DNA from: Paraburkholderia bannensis NBRC 103871
Lineage (GTDB): Bacteria > Pseudomonadota > Gammaproteobacteria > Burkholderiales > Burkholderiaceae
DNA: 64,000 nucleotides
Assembly (NCBI RefSeq): GCF_000685015.1
Contig: NZ_BAYA01000005.1
Location: 487,666-551,665, forward strand
Reading direction: 5' to 3'
Shown here: piece by piece, positions 29,884 through 38,995 of the stretch
Layout of the letters: the number at the start of each line of letters is the position of its first letter
Position numbering within the stretch: position 1 is the stretch's first letter
Position numbers and translations under genes: made by a program
Notes under the pieces: generated by a model
Database searches by the model: none
Told to the model about the DNA's origin: nothing
The model's input: only the letters and a program-made list of their open reading frames with translations

Positions 29884-30567
29884 ATGAGACTTGCCATACT
29901 GACCGCCGATTCCGAATTCGTGGAACTCGCTTCGCGCACCTTGCCTCGCGCTGGCTGCGTGTGCCATCACTTTGCGCTGGGTAGCGCGTTGCTGAGTGCG
30001 TTGCGCCGCGAGACCTTCGACCTGCTGGTGATCGATCACGCGTTGCCGGACATGACGGGGATCCGCGTGCTCAGCACGGTTCGCGCCATCGTCTCCACGC
30101 AGGTTCCGGTTCTCTACGTGACCTCGCTTGCCGCCGAACGCGACGAAGTCAGCGCCTTGAATGCCGGCGCGGACACCTGCCTGAACCGTCCGGTGGAAGC
30201 TGTCGTGCTGTGTGCGCGCGTGGCTTCGGTGTTGCGCCGTGCCCGCATGCTGCAACTCGACCATGCCGACGCGAGCACCGACGCGTTCGAGTTCGATCCC
30301 GTTGCGTGCAGCGTTTCGCGCAATGGCACGTTGATACACCTGACCGTGCGCCAGTTCAGGCTCGCGCTGCTGTTCTATCAGCACATCGGTACGACGCTCT
30401 CGCGCGAGCATATTCTCGACCTGATCTGGCAGGGCGAACTCGACGTCAATATGCGTAGCGTCGATACGCAGATCAGCCGCCTGCGCGCGAAGCTCCATCT
30501 CGTGCCCGAAAGCGGCTACCGGTTGACTTCAGTGCATGGACGCGGCTATCGGCTCGACCGCCTTTGA
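29884..30567 (+). CDS. OmpR/PhoB-family response regulator with partly degenerate receiver
   Basis: A 227-residue two-domain regulator. The receiver keeps the phospho-acceptor Asp (D51 in FDLLVIDHALPD) and the Thr/Ser (YVTS, 79-82), but the usual acidic pair is only Ala-Asp (8-9) and the conserved Lys before Pro is Arg (NRPV, 101-104). The C-terminal winged helix is regular (FRLALLFYQHIGTTLSREHI; VDTQISRLRAKLHLVPESGY). No histidine kinase is nearby. AAGAAGAG serves as a weak ribosome-binding site. It converges with a second, more degenerate regulator. Confidence 0.85.
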   Translation: MRLAILTADSEFVELASRTLPRAGCVCHHFALGSALLSALRRETFDLLVIDHALPDMTGIRVLSTVRAIVSTQVPVLYVTSLAAERDEVSALNAGADTCLNRPVEAVVLCARVASVLRRARMLQLDHADASTDAFEFDPVACSVSRNGTLIHLTVRQFRLALLFYQHIGTTLSREHILDLIWQGELDVNMRSVDTQISRLRAKLHLVPESGYRLTSVHGRGYRLDRL

Positions 30568-30577
30568 GTGTGCGGGG

Positions 30578-30635
30578 CACGCCCGCTACGTACGCGGGCG
30601 TGAGAGCGTGAGAGCGTGAGGGCGTGAGGGCGTGT
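30578..30635. repeat. Hairpin and 8-bp tandem repeat between convergent regulators
   Basis: CACGCCCGC-TACGTAC-GCGGGCGTG (30578-30602) forms a 9-bp stem, a plausible bidirectional terminator. It is followed by four tandem 8-mers (TGAGAGCG twice, TGAGGGCG twice, 30601-30632), a simple-sequence tract that could vary in copy number. Confidence 0.6.
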
Positions 30636-30644
30636 GTGCCGACG

Positions 30645-31418
30645 TTATGACGCGTCCAGCACGCATTCGAGCCGGTAACCGTAGCCATGCACTGAGGTGA
30701 CGACGTAGCCGTTGCCCGGGTTCAATTTCAGCTTCGAGCGCAGCCAGCAGATGTGTGTATCCACGGTGCGCGAGGACACGCCGAAAGACTGGTGCCACAC
30801 CGATTCGAAAATCTGCGCGCGCGACAGCGGCGCATCCTGATGGCGAAACAGCAGCCTGGCCAGGTCGAACTCGCGCTGCGTGAGCGTGACCGCACTGCCA
30901 TGCAGCGTGACAACGCCGCGGCCCGCATCGAACTCGTAGGCTCCGTAGCGTTCAAGCTGGATCGGCCTGGGACGATGCGAGCGACGCAACAGCGAGCCGA
31001 TGCGCGCGACCAGCACCTCGGACGATCGCGAGCGCAAGACGAAATCGTCAGCGCCGGCGTTGAGCGCCATGGATTCGGTATCTGCTTCGCCCGGCTCGCC
31101 GACGATCAATACCGGTAGTTCAGGCGCGACGTGTCCGCGCATCCAGTTCAGCGCTTCGATGCCGTAGCCGTCGCGCTCGAACCCGGTCACGATGAGCAGG
31201 TCGAGCGCGCCACGTTGCAGCATCGCTGCGAGTTCATCGATAGTCCTGATTTCGATGCAGGTATAAGCGGCGCTCGTGAGCACGTCACGCAGGAAATCGC
31301 CATGCAGCCCGGCACGTTCGAACAGGCCAATGTGCGTGGCGGGGCGATCGGCGAACGCACTCATATCGAGACGCGTGGCGAGATGAAGCCTCGATGGTTT
31401 CGATTCGTTGATTTCCAT
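30645..31418 (-). CDS. OmpR-family regulator lacking the phosphorylation site
   Basis: A 257-residue protein with an N-terminal receiver-like domain and an OmpR-type winged helix (VTLTQREFDLARLLFRHQDA; RTVDTHICWLRSKLKLNPGN). Where the phospho-acceptor Asp should be, the sequence is DLLIVTGFE with Thr 78; the acidic pocket (GLFERAG) and the Lys (FVLRSRS) are also changed. It therefore cannot be switched by ordinary aspartate phosphorylation and may act constitutively, by dimerising, or by binding another signal. AAAGG precedes the ATG. It faces the regulator at 29884. Confidence 0.85.
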   Translation of the reverse strand: MEINESKPSRLHLATRLDMSAFADRPATHIGLFERAGLHGDFLRDVLTSAAYTCIEIRTIDELAAMLQRGALDLLIVTGFERDGYGIEALNWMRGHVAPELPVLIVGEPGEADTESMALNAGADDFVLRSRSSEVLVARIGSLLRRSHRPRPIQLERYGAYEFDAGRGVVTLHGSAVTLTQREFDLARLLFRHQDAPLSRAQIFESVWHQSFGVSSRTVDTHICWLRSKLKLNPGNGYVVTSVHGYGYRLECVLDAS

Positions 31419-31917
31419 GGGTCGAGCCTTTCAGGAAGCTAATCGAAAGAATGGTTTTTTTATAGTCCGACCATTCATGTGCTTTACGTTTTTTCTGATT
31501 TGAATGCGAATAAATCGCAAATGAAATAGTTGAGAAACTGGCATGCCGATCGATGAGTTTTTTCTAATCAGGCATTCAAGACGGCACATTAGCGAGCCGA
31601 AATCCTGCAAACAATCGGAGAAATGTTAATAAGCTATAGAGCCGGCAAGAACGCTTCGCCGCTGGCGCCGTGCGGACTTTGCTATGAACTGCTGAGAACA
31701 CGGGAGCGCCAATCGGGATCGTCAATTGAGGAGTCGCGTAACAAAGCCTTCTAATTGCCATAGGCATTGAAAAGAACCGTCTTTATCCGTCAGAGCGAGA
31801 ATCATGGCCAGGCAGGGCGGTTTCGCATAATTCTTCTTTGTCGATGGGCTATTCAATTCCGATATACAGCGCCTGTTCGTTCTGGAAGACATCCATCGGG
31901 GACGGCGTCCCAACGCT
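31419..31917. other. Divergent intergenic region between the degenerate regulator and a LysR gene
   Basis: A 499-bp gap, AT-richer than its surroundings, with no credible coding frame. It must contain the promoters of both flanking regulators. I see no strong hairpin or known binding site. Confidence 0.4.
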
Positions 31918-32826
31918 ATGACCAGACCGCTCAACTTTCCGCAGCTCCAGGCGTTTCGCGCGGTCATGCAAACGGGCACGACCATCGGCGCGGCGGCCAT
32001 GCTGAACACGACCCAGCCGTCGATCAGCCGACGGCTTGCGGAACTGCAGAACTTCTCCGGCCTCAACCTGCTCGAAAAACACCAGGGCCGCTTGCGGCCG
32101 ACGCGCGAAGGCATGCTCCTTTATCGCACCATCCAGAAGCATTTCGAAGGGCTTGAGCAGATTGAAACCGTCATTGCGATGTTGCGTCGCTCGGGAGCGG
32201 GGACGTTGCGTATCGGCTGCACGCCGGTGCTGGCGCTGGGCGTGCTGCCCGACGTCGTCGAAGTTTTTTGCGAGCGATTTGCCGACGCGCACCTCATCAT
32301 CAATACGCACGCAACGCCGCGCCTGATGGAATTGCTGCGTCAGGAGCTGTTCGATTTCATTCTCACGACCGGCACGCTCGTGGAGGGCGATTTCGACGTC
32401 ATGGCGATGAAGACCCTGCCGGCTGTCTGCGTGTTGCCGCATGGCCATCGTCTTGCAAACGAAGCCGTCGTGGATATCGGGATGCTGCGCGGCGAGCGGC
32501 TGATATCGCTGGCAAGCAGCGATGCGATCACGCTCACTCTCAAGGCGCTGCTGGAGGCAAACGGAATCGAAACGGGTTTCGCGATCGAAACATCGTCGTC
32601 GATCACGGTCTGCGCGATGGTGGCGAGCGGCAACGGCGTAGGCGTGGTCACGCCGTTCGTCGCCGGCACGTTCGCCCAAAAGGTGCTCATCAAGCCGTTC
32701 GTGCCGGCGGTCAGTGTGACGGTGAGTCTTGCGACGTCGTCGCAGAGTGCGCCGTCGCTGCTGGCGGGCCACTTCGTCAAGGTGCTGGAGGCGCAGTTGC
32801 AGAAGCTGCCGCCCACGCTCGCATGA
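31918..32826 (+). CDS. LysR-family regulator
   Basis: A 302-residue LysR-type protein: helix-turn-helix LNFPQLQAFRAVMQTGTTIG, then TTQPSISRRLAELQNFSGLN, followed by the effector domain. It resembles the OccR/NocR-like branch that responds to amino-acid derivatives, though that is a loose impression. It is followed by a strong terminator and convergent MFS gene. No obvious target gene adjoins it, other than through the long intergenic region upstream. Confidence 0.85.
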   Translation: MTRPLNFPQLQAFRAVMQTGTTIGAAAMLNTTQPSISRRLAELQNFSGLNLLEKHQGRLRPTREGMLLYRTIQKHFEGLEQIETVIAMLRRSGAGTLRIGCTPVLALGVLPDVVEVFCERFADAHLIINTHATPRLMELLRQELFDFILTTGTLVEGDFDVMAMKTLPAVCVLPHGHRLANEAVVDIGMLRGERLISLASSDAITLTLKALLEANGIETGFAIETSSSITVCAMVASGNGVGVVTPFVAGTFAQKVLIKPFVPAVSVTVSLATSSQSAPSLLAGHFVKVLEAQLQKLPPTLA

Positions 32827-32864
32827 GCACGCGAGGCGCTATAAACAGCGCGCTATAAATGAAA

Positions 32865-32894
32865 AATGCCGCTTCGTCGAAACGAAGCGGCATT
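32865..32894. terminator. Bidirectional terminator between LysR and MFS genes
   Basis: AATGCCGCTTCGT-CGAA-ACGAAGCGGCATT, a 13-bp perfect stem with a four-base loop between convergent genes. An A run on the left gives a T run for the minus-strand transcript. Confidence 0.88.
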
Positions 32895-32937
32895 CCTTCG
32901 GACACGCGCGTCGAGCGATGCGCTACACGCTACGCGC

Positions 32938-34344
32938 TCAAGGCGCCTTCGCTCCACCGGCGACCGTAACACCGGTTGCTCCGCTTGCGAAGGCTTCGGC
33001 ATCGGCTTCGGGCTGGATATCTTCCAGCGCCGCGCGACTGGTTTCCACCCGCAGCGCGAGAATCGCCACGCACAGCGCCGCGAGCACCACGCTCACCATG
33101 GCGATCACGCCCGACACGCCAAAGCGCTCATACAGCATCAGCGCGAGCCAGGGGGTGACGATCGACGAAGCGCGTCCGCAGGTGCCCGCTACGCCCGTGC
33201 CGCGCAGGCGCACTTCGGTCGGGAACAGCTCGGGGATATAGCCGAACAGGCCGAGCGTGCAGATCGTGTAGATCGCACTCACGAGGCAGAAGCCCACCAG
33301 CATGATGGCGGCCGGCTCGCGCAGCGTCACGTAGATCCAGCCCAGCACGACGCTCACGACCGACGCAATCAGGATCCCGCGCGCGCGCCCGACGCGGTCT
33401 GCGATCGCATAGCCGATCAAGCCGCCCACCGGCGAGCCCACCGACATCACGAACACAAAGCCCAGCGACTTCACGATCGACAGCCCTTGCGCGACGAAGA
33501 AGGTCGGCAGCCACGCGATAAAGCCATAGAGGCCCACGTTCACGCCAATGGCCGTGATCGCGGCCACAAACGTGCGGCTGCGCATGCCGCGCACGAACAG
33601 CGCGCTGATCGGCACCTTGCCCTTATGGAGGTCGACGGCGCGCTGCACGGGCGGCAATTCGCCGACCTGTGCGCTTACTTCGCGCTCGATGGCCGCGAGC
33701 GTCGCTTCGGCTTCATCCAGGCGGCCGACCGATTCGAGCCAGCGCGGCGACTCCGGCATGCGATGGCGCAGGAACCACACCACGAGCGCGCCCACGCCCG
33801 CTACCGCGAACATATAGCGCCAGCCCAGATGCGGAATGATCCAGTAGCCCGCCGCGAGCGCCGCAAAGAGGCCGCTATTGGTGATGATCGCCAGCAGCGA
33901 CACCCATTTGCCGCGCGTGGCGGGCGGCACGAATTCCGCGAGCGTGCCCGCCGCGACGACGAGTTCGGCGCCCAGTCCCAGGCCCATGATGAAGCGCAGC
34001 GCGATGAGCCATTCGATATTGGGCGCGAAGCACGCGGCAATCGAGGCGAGGCCGAACACTGCGAGATTGAGCTGATACGAATAGCGCCGCCCCAGCCGGT
34101 CGCCGAGCCAGCCCGCGATAAACGCGCCCAGCATCATGCCGACAAAGGTGGACGAGACGAACATCGCGCCATGATGCAGGTCGGTGAAGCCTTCCTTGAC
34201 CATCGAGGCGACCGAGCCGTTGGCAAGATAGATGTCGAAGGCGTCGAGAAACGCGCCGCCCGCAATGAGGCCGAGTATCTTCCAATGAAACCGCGAAATG
34301 GGTAACCGGTCGAGGCGACCGGCGGCATTGACCGAGTGCTGCAT
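32938..34344 (-). CDS. MFS transporter of the acyl-CoA cluster
   Basis: A 468-residue carrier of the aromatic acid/metabolite:proton symporter type. Typical loops are GWLGDRLGRRYSYQ (motif A), LGLGAELVVAAGTLAEFVPP and FGYIPELFPTEVRLRGTGVA. AAAGGAGA precedes the ATG. It lies downstream of the CoA-transferase gene on the same strand with a 207-bp gap and is likely to import the acid processed by the hydratase, dehydrogenase and CoA-transferase genes. Confidence 0.87.
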   Translation of the reverse strand: MQHSVNAAGRLDRLPISRFHWKILGLIAGGAFLDAFDIYLANGSVASMVKEGFTDLHHGAMFVSSTFVGMMLGAFIAGWLGDRLGRRYSYQLNLAVFGLASIAACFAPNIEWLIALRFIMGLGLGAELVVAAGTLAEFVPPATRGKWVSLLAIITNSGLFAALAAGYWIIPHLGWRYMFAVAGVGALVVWFLRHRMPESPRWLESVGRLDEAEATLAAIEREVSAQVGELPPVQRAVDLHKGKVPISALFVRGMRSRTFVAAITAIGVNVGLYGFIAWLPTFFVAQGLSIVKSLGFVFVMSVGSPVGGLIGYAIADRVGRARGILIASVVSVVLGWIYVTLREPAAIMLVGFCLVSAIYTICTLGLFGYIPELFPTEVRLRGTGVAGTCGRASSIVTPWLALMLYERFGVSGVIAMVSVVLAALCVAILALRVETSRAALEDIQPEADAEAFASGATGVTVAGGAKAP

Positions 34345-34551
34345 GAAGGTGTCTCCTTTGTGATGCCGCCTGCGCGCCCGGAAAGAGCGCGCAGGTGCCT
34401 GCTACGTTGCGGCCGCGAATGTGTTTTTGCTTCTGTGCGCGGCTCGGGTTCGGCGATGACGGCTTTCTGTTGCGTATTCTTTTACGTCTTGTTTGCAGCG
34501 TGGTTTGCAGCGCGGGTTGCAGCGCTATTTACAGCGGTTTCTATTGCGTGT

Positions 34552-35730
34552 TCAGACTGCGCCTGCTTCGTGCAATGCGCGAATGTGCGCCTCGTCGTAG
34601 CCGAGTTCCTTGAGGATCGCATCGGTGTGTTCGCCAAGCGCGGGGACAGGATCCATACGCGGATCGTCGGCTTGCGTCATGCCGGGTGGCAACAGCGCCG
34701 GAATCTTACCCGCAGGCGTGCCAACTTGCGTCCAGCGCTGCCGCGCCGCGAGTTGTTCGTGCGCCCATACGGCCTGCATGTCGTTGATATGCGCGTTGGC
34801 GATCTTCGCGGCTTCCAGCCGCTCGACCACGTCATGCGCCGTAAGACGCGCGAACTCGTCCTCGATCAGCTTGCCTAGCGCTTCGCGATGCGCGACGCGG
34901 CGGCTATTGGTGCTGAAGCGTTCGTCGGCGGCCAGTTCGGGCTGGCGCAGCACGGTGTCGCAGAACTGCTTCCATTCGCGCTCGTTCTGCAGGCCGAGCA
35001 TCACCGACTTGCCGTCGCCCGCCTTGAACGGCCCATATGGATAGATCGTCGCGTGCGCCGCGCCGTTGGGTTGCGGCGGCGTCTGGCCGTCGAACGCGTA
35101 GTAGAGCGGAAAGCTCATCCACTCGACCATGCTTTCGAGCATCGACACGTCGATGCACTTGCCGCGACCGGTCTTGCCGCGTTCGATCAGCGCCGCAAGA
35201 ATGCTCGAATAGGCGTACATGCCCGCCGAAATGTCGGCGATGGAACAGCCGGCCTTGGCGGGCTCATCTGGCGTGCCGGTGACGCTCAGGAAGCCCGATT
35301 CGCTCTGGATCAGCAGGTCATAGGCTTTCTTGTCGCGATACGGGCCGTCGCTGCCATAGCCCGAAATATCGCAGACGATCAGGCGCGGATAGCGTTCGCG
35401 CAGTGCCTCGTAGTCCAGCCCGAGACGCTGCGTCGCGCCAGGCGCGAGGTTCTGCACGAACACGTCGGCGTCGGCGAGCAGGCTGTGCACGATCTCCTGC
35501 GCCTCGCCGCGCTTCACGTCGAGCGTGAGACTTTCCTTCGAGCGGTTCGTCCAGACGAAATGCGAGGCGAGCCCGTGCACGCGCTCGTCGTAACCGCGCG
35601 CGAAATCGCCTACGCCGGGACGCTCGATCTTGATGACGCGCGCGCCCAGATCGGCGAGCTGGCGCGTGCAGAACGGCGCCGCGATCGCGTGTTCGAACGT
35701 GATGACCTTGATGCCTTCGAGAGGGCGCAT
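34552..35730 (-). CDS. Family III (CaiB/BaiF) CoA-transferase
   Basis: A 392-residue family III CoA-transferase. The N terminus (GIKVITFEHAIAAPFCTRQL, GARVIKIERPGVGDFAR) and the catalytic Asp in KKAYDLLIQSESG (D138) are present. Such enzymes move CoA from succinyl-CoA or another thioester onto a carboxylic acid. GAGGAG precedes the ATG. The stop of the dehydrogenase gene upstream is 19 bp away, so it belongs to that operon and would activate the substrate before dehydrogenation and hydration. Confidence 0.88.
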   Translation of the reverse strand: MRPLEGIKVITFEHAIAAPFCTRQLADLGARVIKIERPGVGDFARGYDERVHGLASHFVWTNRSKESLTLDVKRGEAQEIVHSLLADADVFVQNLAPGATQRLGLDYEALRERYPRLIVCDISGYGSDGPYRDKKAYDLLIQSESGFLSVTGTPDEPAKAGCSIADISAGMYAYSSILAALIERGKTGRGKCIDVSMLESMVEWMSFPLYYAFDGQTPPQPNGAAHATIYPYGPFKAGDGKSVMLGLQNEREWKQFCDTVLRQPELAADERFSTNSRRVAHREALGKLIEDEFARLTAHDVVERLEAAKIANAHINDMQAVWAHEQLAARQRWTQVGTPAGKIPALLPPGMTQADDPRMDPVPALGEHTDAILKELGYDEAHIRALHEAGAV

Positions 35731-35749
35731 GAGTGTCTCCTCGAAACGG

Positions 35750-36910
35750 TCAGAACGAACGCGGCAGGCCGAGCATGTGTTCGGCGACGTACGAAAGAAT
35801 CAGGTTGGTCGAGATCGGCGCGACCTGATAAAGACGCGTCTCGCGGAACTTGCGCTCCACGTCGTATTCGCACGCGAAACCAAAGCCGCCGTGGAACTGC
35901 AGGCACGCATTCGCGGCTTCCCATGAAGCGTCGGCGGCCAGCATCTTCGCCATATTGGCCTGCGCGCCGCAAGCCTCGTGGGCGTCGAAGCGGCGCGCGG
36001 CGTCGAAGCGCATCAGGTTGGCGGCTTCGATGTTGACGAACGCGCGCGCGATCGGGAACTGCACGCCCTGGTTCTGGCCGATCGGGCGGCCAAATACCTG
36101 GCGATCCTTCACATATTTCGTCACGCGGTCGATGAACCAGTAACCGTCGCCGATGCATTCGGCGGCGATCAGCGTGCGCTCGGCGTTCAGGCCGTCGAGA
36201 ATATATTTGAAGCCCTTGCCTTCCTCGCCGATCAGGTTTTCCGCCGGGATTTCGAGGTTGTCGAAGAACAGCTCATTGGTCTCGTGATTGACCATGTTGA
36301 GGATCGGCTGAACCGTGAGCCCCTTGCCGATGGCGTCGCGCAGGTCGACGAGGAAAATCGACATGCCTTCGCTTTTCTTCGTCACGTCCGAAAGCGGCGT
36401 GGTGCGCGCAAGCAGGATCATCAGGTCTGAGTGCTGCACGCGCGAGATCCACACCTTCTGGCCGTTGATCACGTAGCGGTCGCCTTTGCGCACGGCCGTG
36501 GTCTTGATCTTCGTGGTGTCGGTGCCGGTGGTCGGCTCGGTCACCCCCATCGACTGCAGGCGCAACTCGCCCGACGCGATCTTCGGCAAATAGTGGCGCT
36601 TCTGCGCCTCCGAACCGTGACGCAGCAGCGTGCCCATGTTGTACATCTGGCCGTGGCACGCGCCGGAATTGCCGCCGCTGCGGTTGATCTCCTCCATGAT
36701 GATCGAGGCTTCGGTGAGGCCCAGGCCCGAGCCGCCGTATTCCTGCGGAATCAGCGCGGCGAGCCAGCCTGCCTGCGTGAGCGCGTCGACGAATGCTTCG
36801 GGGTAGCCGCGCGTCTCGTCGATCTTGCGGAAATACTCGTCCGGAAACTGGCTGCACAGATCGCGCACGGCGTCGCGGATATCCTGGTATTGATCGTTCG
36901 TTTCGGTCAT
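35750..36910 (-). CDS. Acyl-CoA dehydrogenase
   Basis: A 386-residue FAD-dependent acyl-CoA dehydrogenase. Characteristic stretches are LIPQEYGGSGLGLTEASIIM, MGVTEPTTGTDTTKIKTTAV (flavin and substrate contact) and CLQFHGGFGFACEYDVERKF near the C terminus. It introduces a double bond into a CoA thioester and passes electrons to ETF. ATG 36910 gives the standard length; the frame is open further upstream. It sits between the hydratase-like gene and the CoA-transferase gene on the same strand. Confidence 0.9.
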   Translation of the reverse strand: MTETNDQYQDIRDAVRDLCSQFPDEYFRKIDETRGYPEAFVDALTQAGWLAALIPQEYGGSGLGLTEASIIMEEINRSGGNSGACHGQMYNMGTLLRHGSEAQKRHYLPKIASGELRLQSMGVTEPTTGTDTTKIKTTAVRKGDRYVINGQKVWISRVQHSDLMILLARTTPLSDVTKKSEGMSIFLVDLRDAIGKGLTVQPILNMVNHETNELFFDNLEIPAENLIGEEGKGFKYILDGLNAERTLIAAECIGDGYWFIDRVTKYVKDRQVFGRPIGQNQGVQFPIARAFVNIEAANLMRFDAARRFDAHEACGAQANMAKMLAADASWEAANACLQFHGGFGFACEYDVERKFRETRLYQVAPISTNLILSYVAEHMLGLPRSF

Positions 36911-36963
36911 TGCGGGTGTTCCGTCCAGATGCTTTGAAGATTCGGTGAAGACTTGCGAGGGAT

Positions 36964-37806
36964 TCAGGCCAGCACGGCTTGCGCCGACATCGTCAGCCAG
37001 CCTTCGTGATCCTGGGCCCAGAGTTCGATGTGTTTGCCGTCGTCGCTGCGGCGGCCGCACACGCTGAAGCCGTGGCCGAGAAAGGTCGGCCGCACGGCCT
37101 TGAAGCGGTATTCGCGCACCACGGCGCCGGGCAGGGCGCGCGCGAGCGAATCGAGCAGCAAGGTGGCGATCAGCGGGCCATGCACGACCAGGTCGGGATA
37201 GCCTTCGGCGTTGCGCGCGTAATCGCGGTCGTAGTGAATGCGATGGCCGTTGAAGGTCAGCGCCGAATAGCGGAACAGCAGGACTTCACTGGGCGTGATC
37301 GCGCGGCGCCAGTCGGCGTCGGCCGGCGCCGGTACGGGCTTCGCCTGGGCCTGGCCGCCCTGGCCAGGTTGCGCGGCCTCGCGATACACGATGTCCTGTT
37401 CCTCGCGGATCGCGGTCACGCCGTCGGCCTTGATTTCGTGCTCGACGGTCACGAACGCCAGGCGGCCGCTGCGGCCCTCCTTGTGCTCGATCGACAGCAC
37501 GCGCGAGACGCGTTCGGCCTGTGCACCGATCGTCAGCGGCGCGTTGAACGTGATGCGCCCGCCCGCCGCCATGCGGCGCGGCAGGCCCAGGTCGGGCAGA
37601 AAGCCGCCTTTTTGCGGATGACCGTCGGGGCCAAGATCGGCTTGCGGCGCGGTTGACCAGAAGTAGAGCCAGTGCCAGAGCGGCGGGAGGGCGTCGCCTT
37701 TGCCCGGCGCGCTGCTGCAATCGAGCGTGGCGGCCAGGGCGGCGGCGGGAGCAGGGGAAATGGTGTCGCTGACGGACAGGGCCGACTCGGTCGTGGATGT
37801 TTGCAT
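36964..37806 (-). CDS. FAS1/MaoC-type acyl-CoA hydratase (mesaconyl-CoA hydratase-like)
   Basis: A 280-residue protein with an N-terminal FAS1-like dehydratase half (LPPLWHWLYFWSTAPQADLG, GLPRRMAAGGRITFNAPLTI) and a C-terminal hot-dog half (FRYSALTFNGHRIHYDRDYA, DLVVHGPLIATLLLD), as in mesaconyl-C4-CoA and 3-methylfumaryl-CoA hydratases. AGGAGA precedes the ATG. First gene of the minus-strand acyl-CoA operon, divergent from a LysR gene. Together with the CoA-transferase and dehydrogenase it suggests breakdown of a short, possibly branched, dicarboxylic acid. Confidence 0.82.
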   Translation of the reverse strand: MQTSTTESALSVSDTISPAPAAALAATLDCSSAPGKGDALPPLWHWLYFWSTAPQADLGPDGHPQKGGFLPDLGLPRRMAAGGRITFNAPLTIGAQAERVSRVLSIEHKEGRSGRLAFVTVEHEIKADGVTAIREEQDIVYREAAQPGQGGQAQAKPVPAPADADWRRAITPSEVLLFRYSALTFNGHRIHYDRDYARNAEGYPDLVVHGPLIATLLLDSLARALPGAVVREYRFKAVRPTFLGHGFSVCGRRSDDGKHIELWAQDHEGWLTMSAQAVLA

Positions 37807-37963
37807 AGCCGTCTCCTGCGCCCTTGAGGCGGCGCATCGAATAGTTCGAATGGTTCGAATCTGAATGAGGCGACTGTATGCGAATGCTCCGGCACGCGGA
37901 AATATGGATTGAATGTGCCGGTCATAAGGGTATCCTATGACCCTCGCATCGAGAGCCGGGCCC

Positions 37964-38908
37964 ATGGACGTTCGTCAGCTTCGTTATTTCGTCAACATCG
38001 TCGACTACGGCAGCCTTGGCAAGGCCGCGGAAAAGCTCTTCGTGGCGCAGCCGTCGCTGAGCCAGCAGGTCGCCAAACTGGAGGACGACCTGGGCGTGCC
38101 GCTGCTCGTGCGCAGCCCGCAGGGCGTGAAGCCTACGGCGGCCGGGCAGGCGTTGTATCGCCACGCGCGGCTCGTGCTGCACCAGATGGAGCAGTTGCGC
38201 CAGGAAGTGCGTGAGGGCGTGGGCGCGGAATCGGGCACGGTCGCCATCGGGCTGCCGACGACGATGGCGTCGGTGCTCGCCATGCCGGTGTTCAGGCGCG
38301 TGCGCGAGCGCTTTCCCGGCATTCGCCTGCAATTCTTCGAAAGCATGAGCGGCTACCTGAACGAGTTGCTCGCGAACGGCCGGCTCGACCTGGCCATTCT
38401 GTTTCGCGATACGGCGACGCCTGGCATCTCGGCGTTGCCGGTGCTGGACGAAGAACTGTATTTGATGGGCGAGCCGGGCGTGCCTGCGCGTGCGCGCACC
38501 TGCACGCTCGCGTCGCTCGCCGACGTGCCGATGGTCGCGCCCGGCGTGTCGAACGGCTTGCGGCTGCTGCTGGAGCGTACCTTCGCGCGCGAACAGGTGC
38601 CGCTGAACATCATCGCCGATATCGATTCGCTGCCGATGCTGCTGTCGGCGGCGCAATCGGGCGCGGCGTGCACGATCCTGCCGTCGTCGGCGCTAGCTTT
38701 GCGCGCGAGCGCGGAACGGCCTAAAACGCGGCGTATCGTCGATCCGGTGATCCGGCGGCCGGCGAGCATCTGCTGGCCGAATGCGTTGCCAGTGAGTTCG
38801 GCTTCGCTGGCGGTGCGGCGCACGATCTGCGACCTGATCGAGGAGCTGTCCGCGACGGGCGTATGGACGGGGATCGAACTGCGCGAGGAGGGAATTGCGG
38901 CGGGGTGA
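37964..38908 (+). CDS. LysR-family regulator of the acyl-CoA operon
   Basis: A 314-residue LysR-type regulator beginning MDVRQLRYFVNIVDYGSLGK with VAQPSLSQQVAKLEDDLGVP, the Nac/Cbl-like opening. ATG 37964 gives the standard N terminus; nine in-frame residues upstream are probably untranslated. The gene is divergent from the hydratase gene across 157 bp, which marks the acyl-CoA operon as its likely target. The 3' end is followed by imperfect GGTGAAGCG repeats and a hairpin. Confidence 0.87.
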   Translation: MDVRQLRYFVNIVDYGSLGKAAEKLFVAQPSLSQQVAKLEDDLGVPLLVRSPQGVKPTAAGQALYRHARLVLHQMEQLRQEVREGVGAESGTVAIGLPTTMASVLAMPVFRRVRERFPGIRLQFFESMSGYLNELLANGRLDLAILFRDTATPGISALPVLDEELYLMGEPGVPARARTCTLASLADVPMVAPGVSNGLRLLLERTFAREQVPLNIIADIDSLPMLLSAAQSGAACTILPSSALALRASAERPKTRRIVDPVIRRPASICWPNALPVSSASLAVRRTICDLIEELSATGVWTGIELREEGIAAG

Positions 38909-38950
38909 GGTGACGTGATGTGATGCGGGGTGAAGCGGGGTGAAGTGAGT

Positions 38951-38982
38951 GAAGCGTTGCGCCCGAGCGAGCGCAACGCTTC
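38951..38982. terminator. Bidirectional hairpin between LysR and PRC-barrel genes
   Basis: GAAGCGTTGCGC-CCGAGCGA-GCGCAACGCTTC, a 12-bp perfect stem between convergent genes. There is no long T run. Confidence 0.7.
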
Positions 38983-38995
38983 ATGAACAGCAGGC

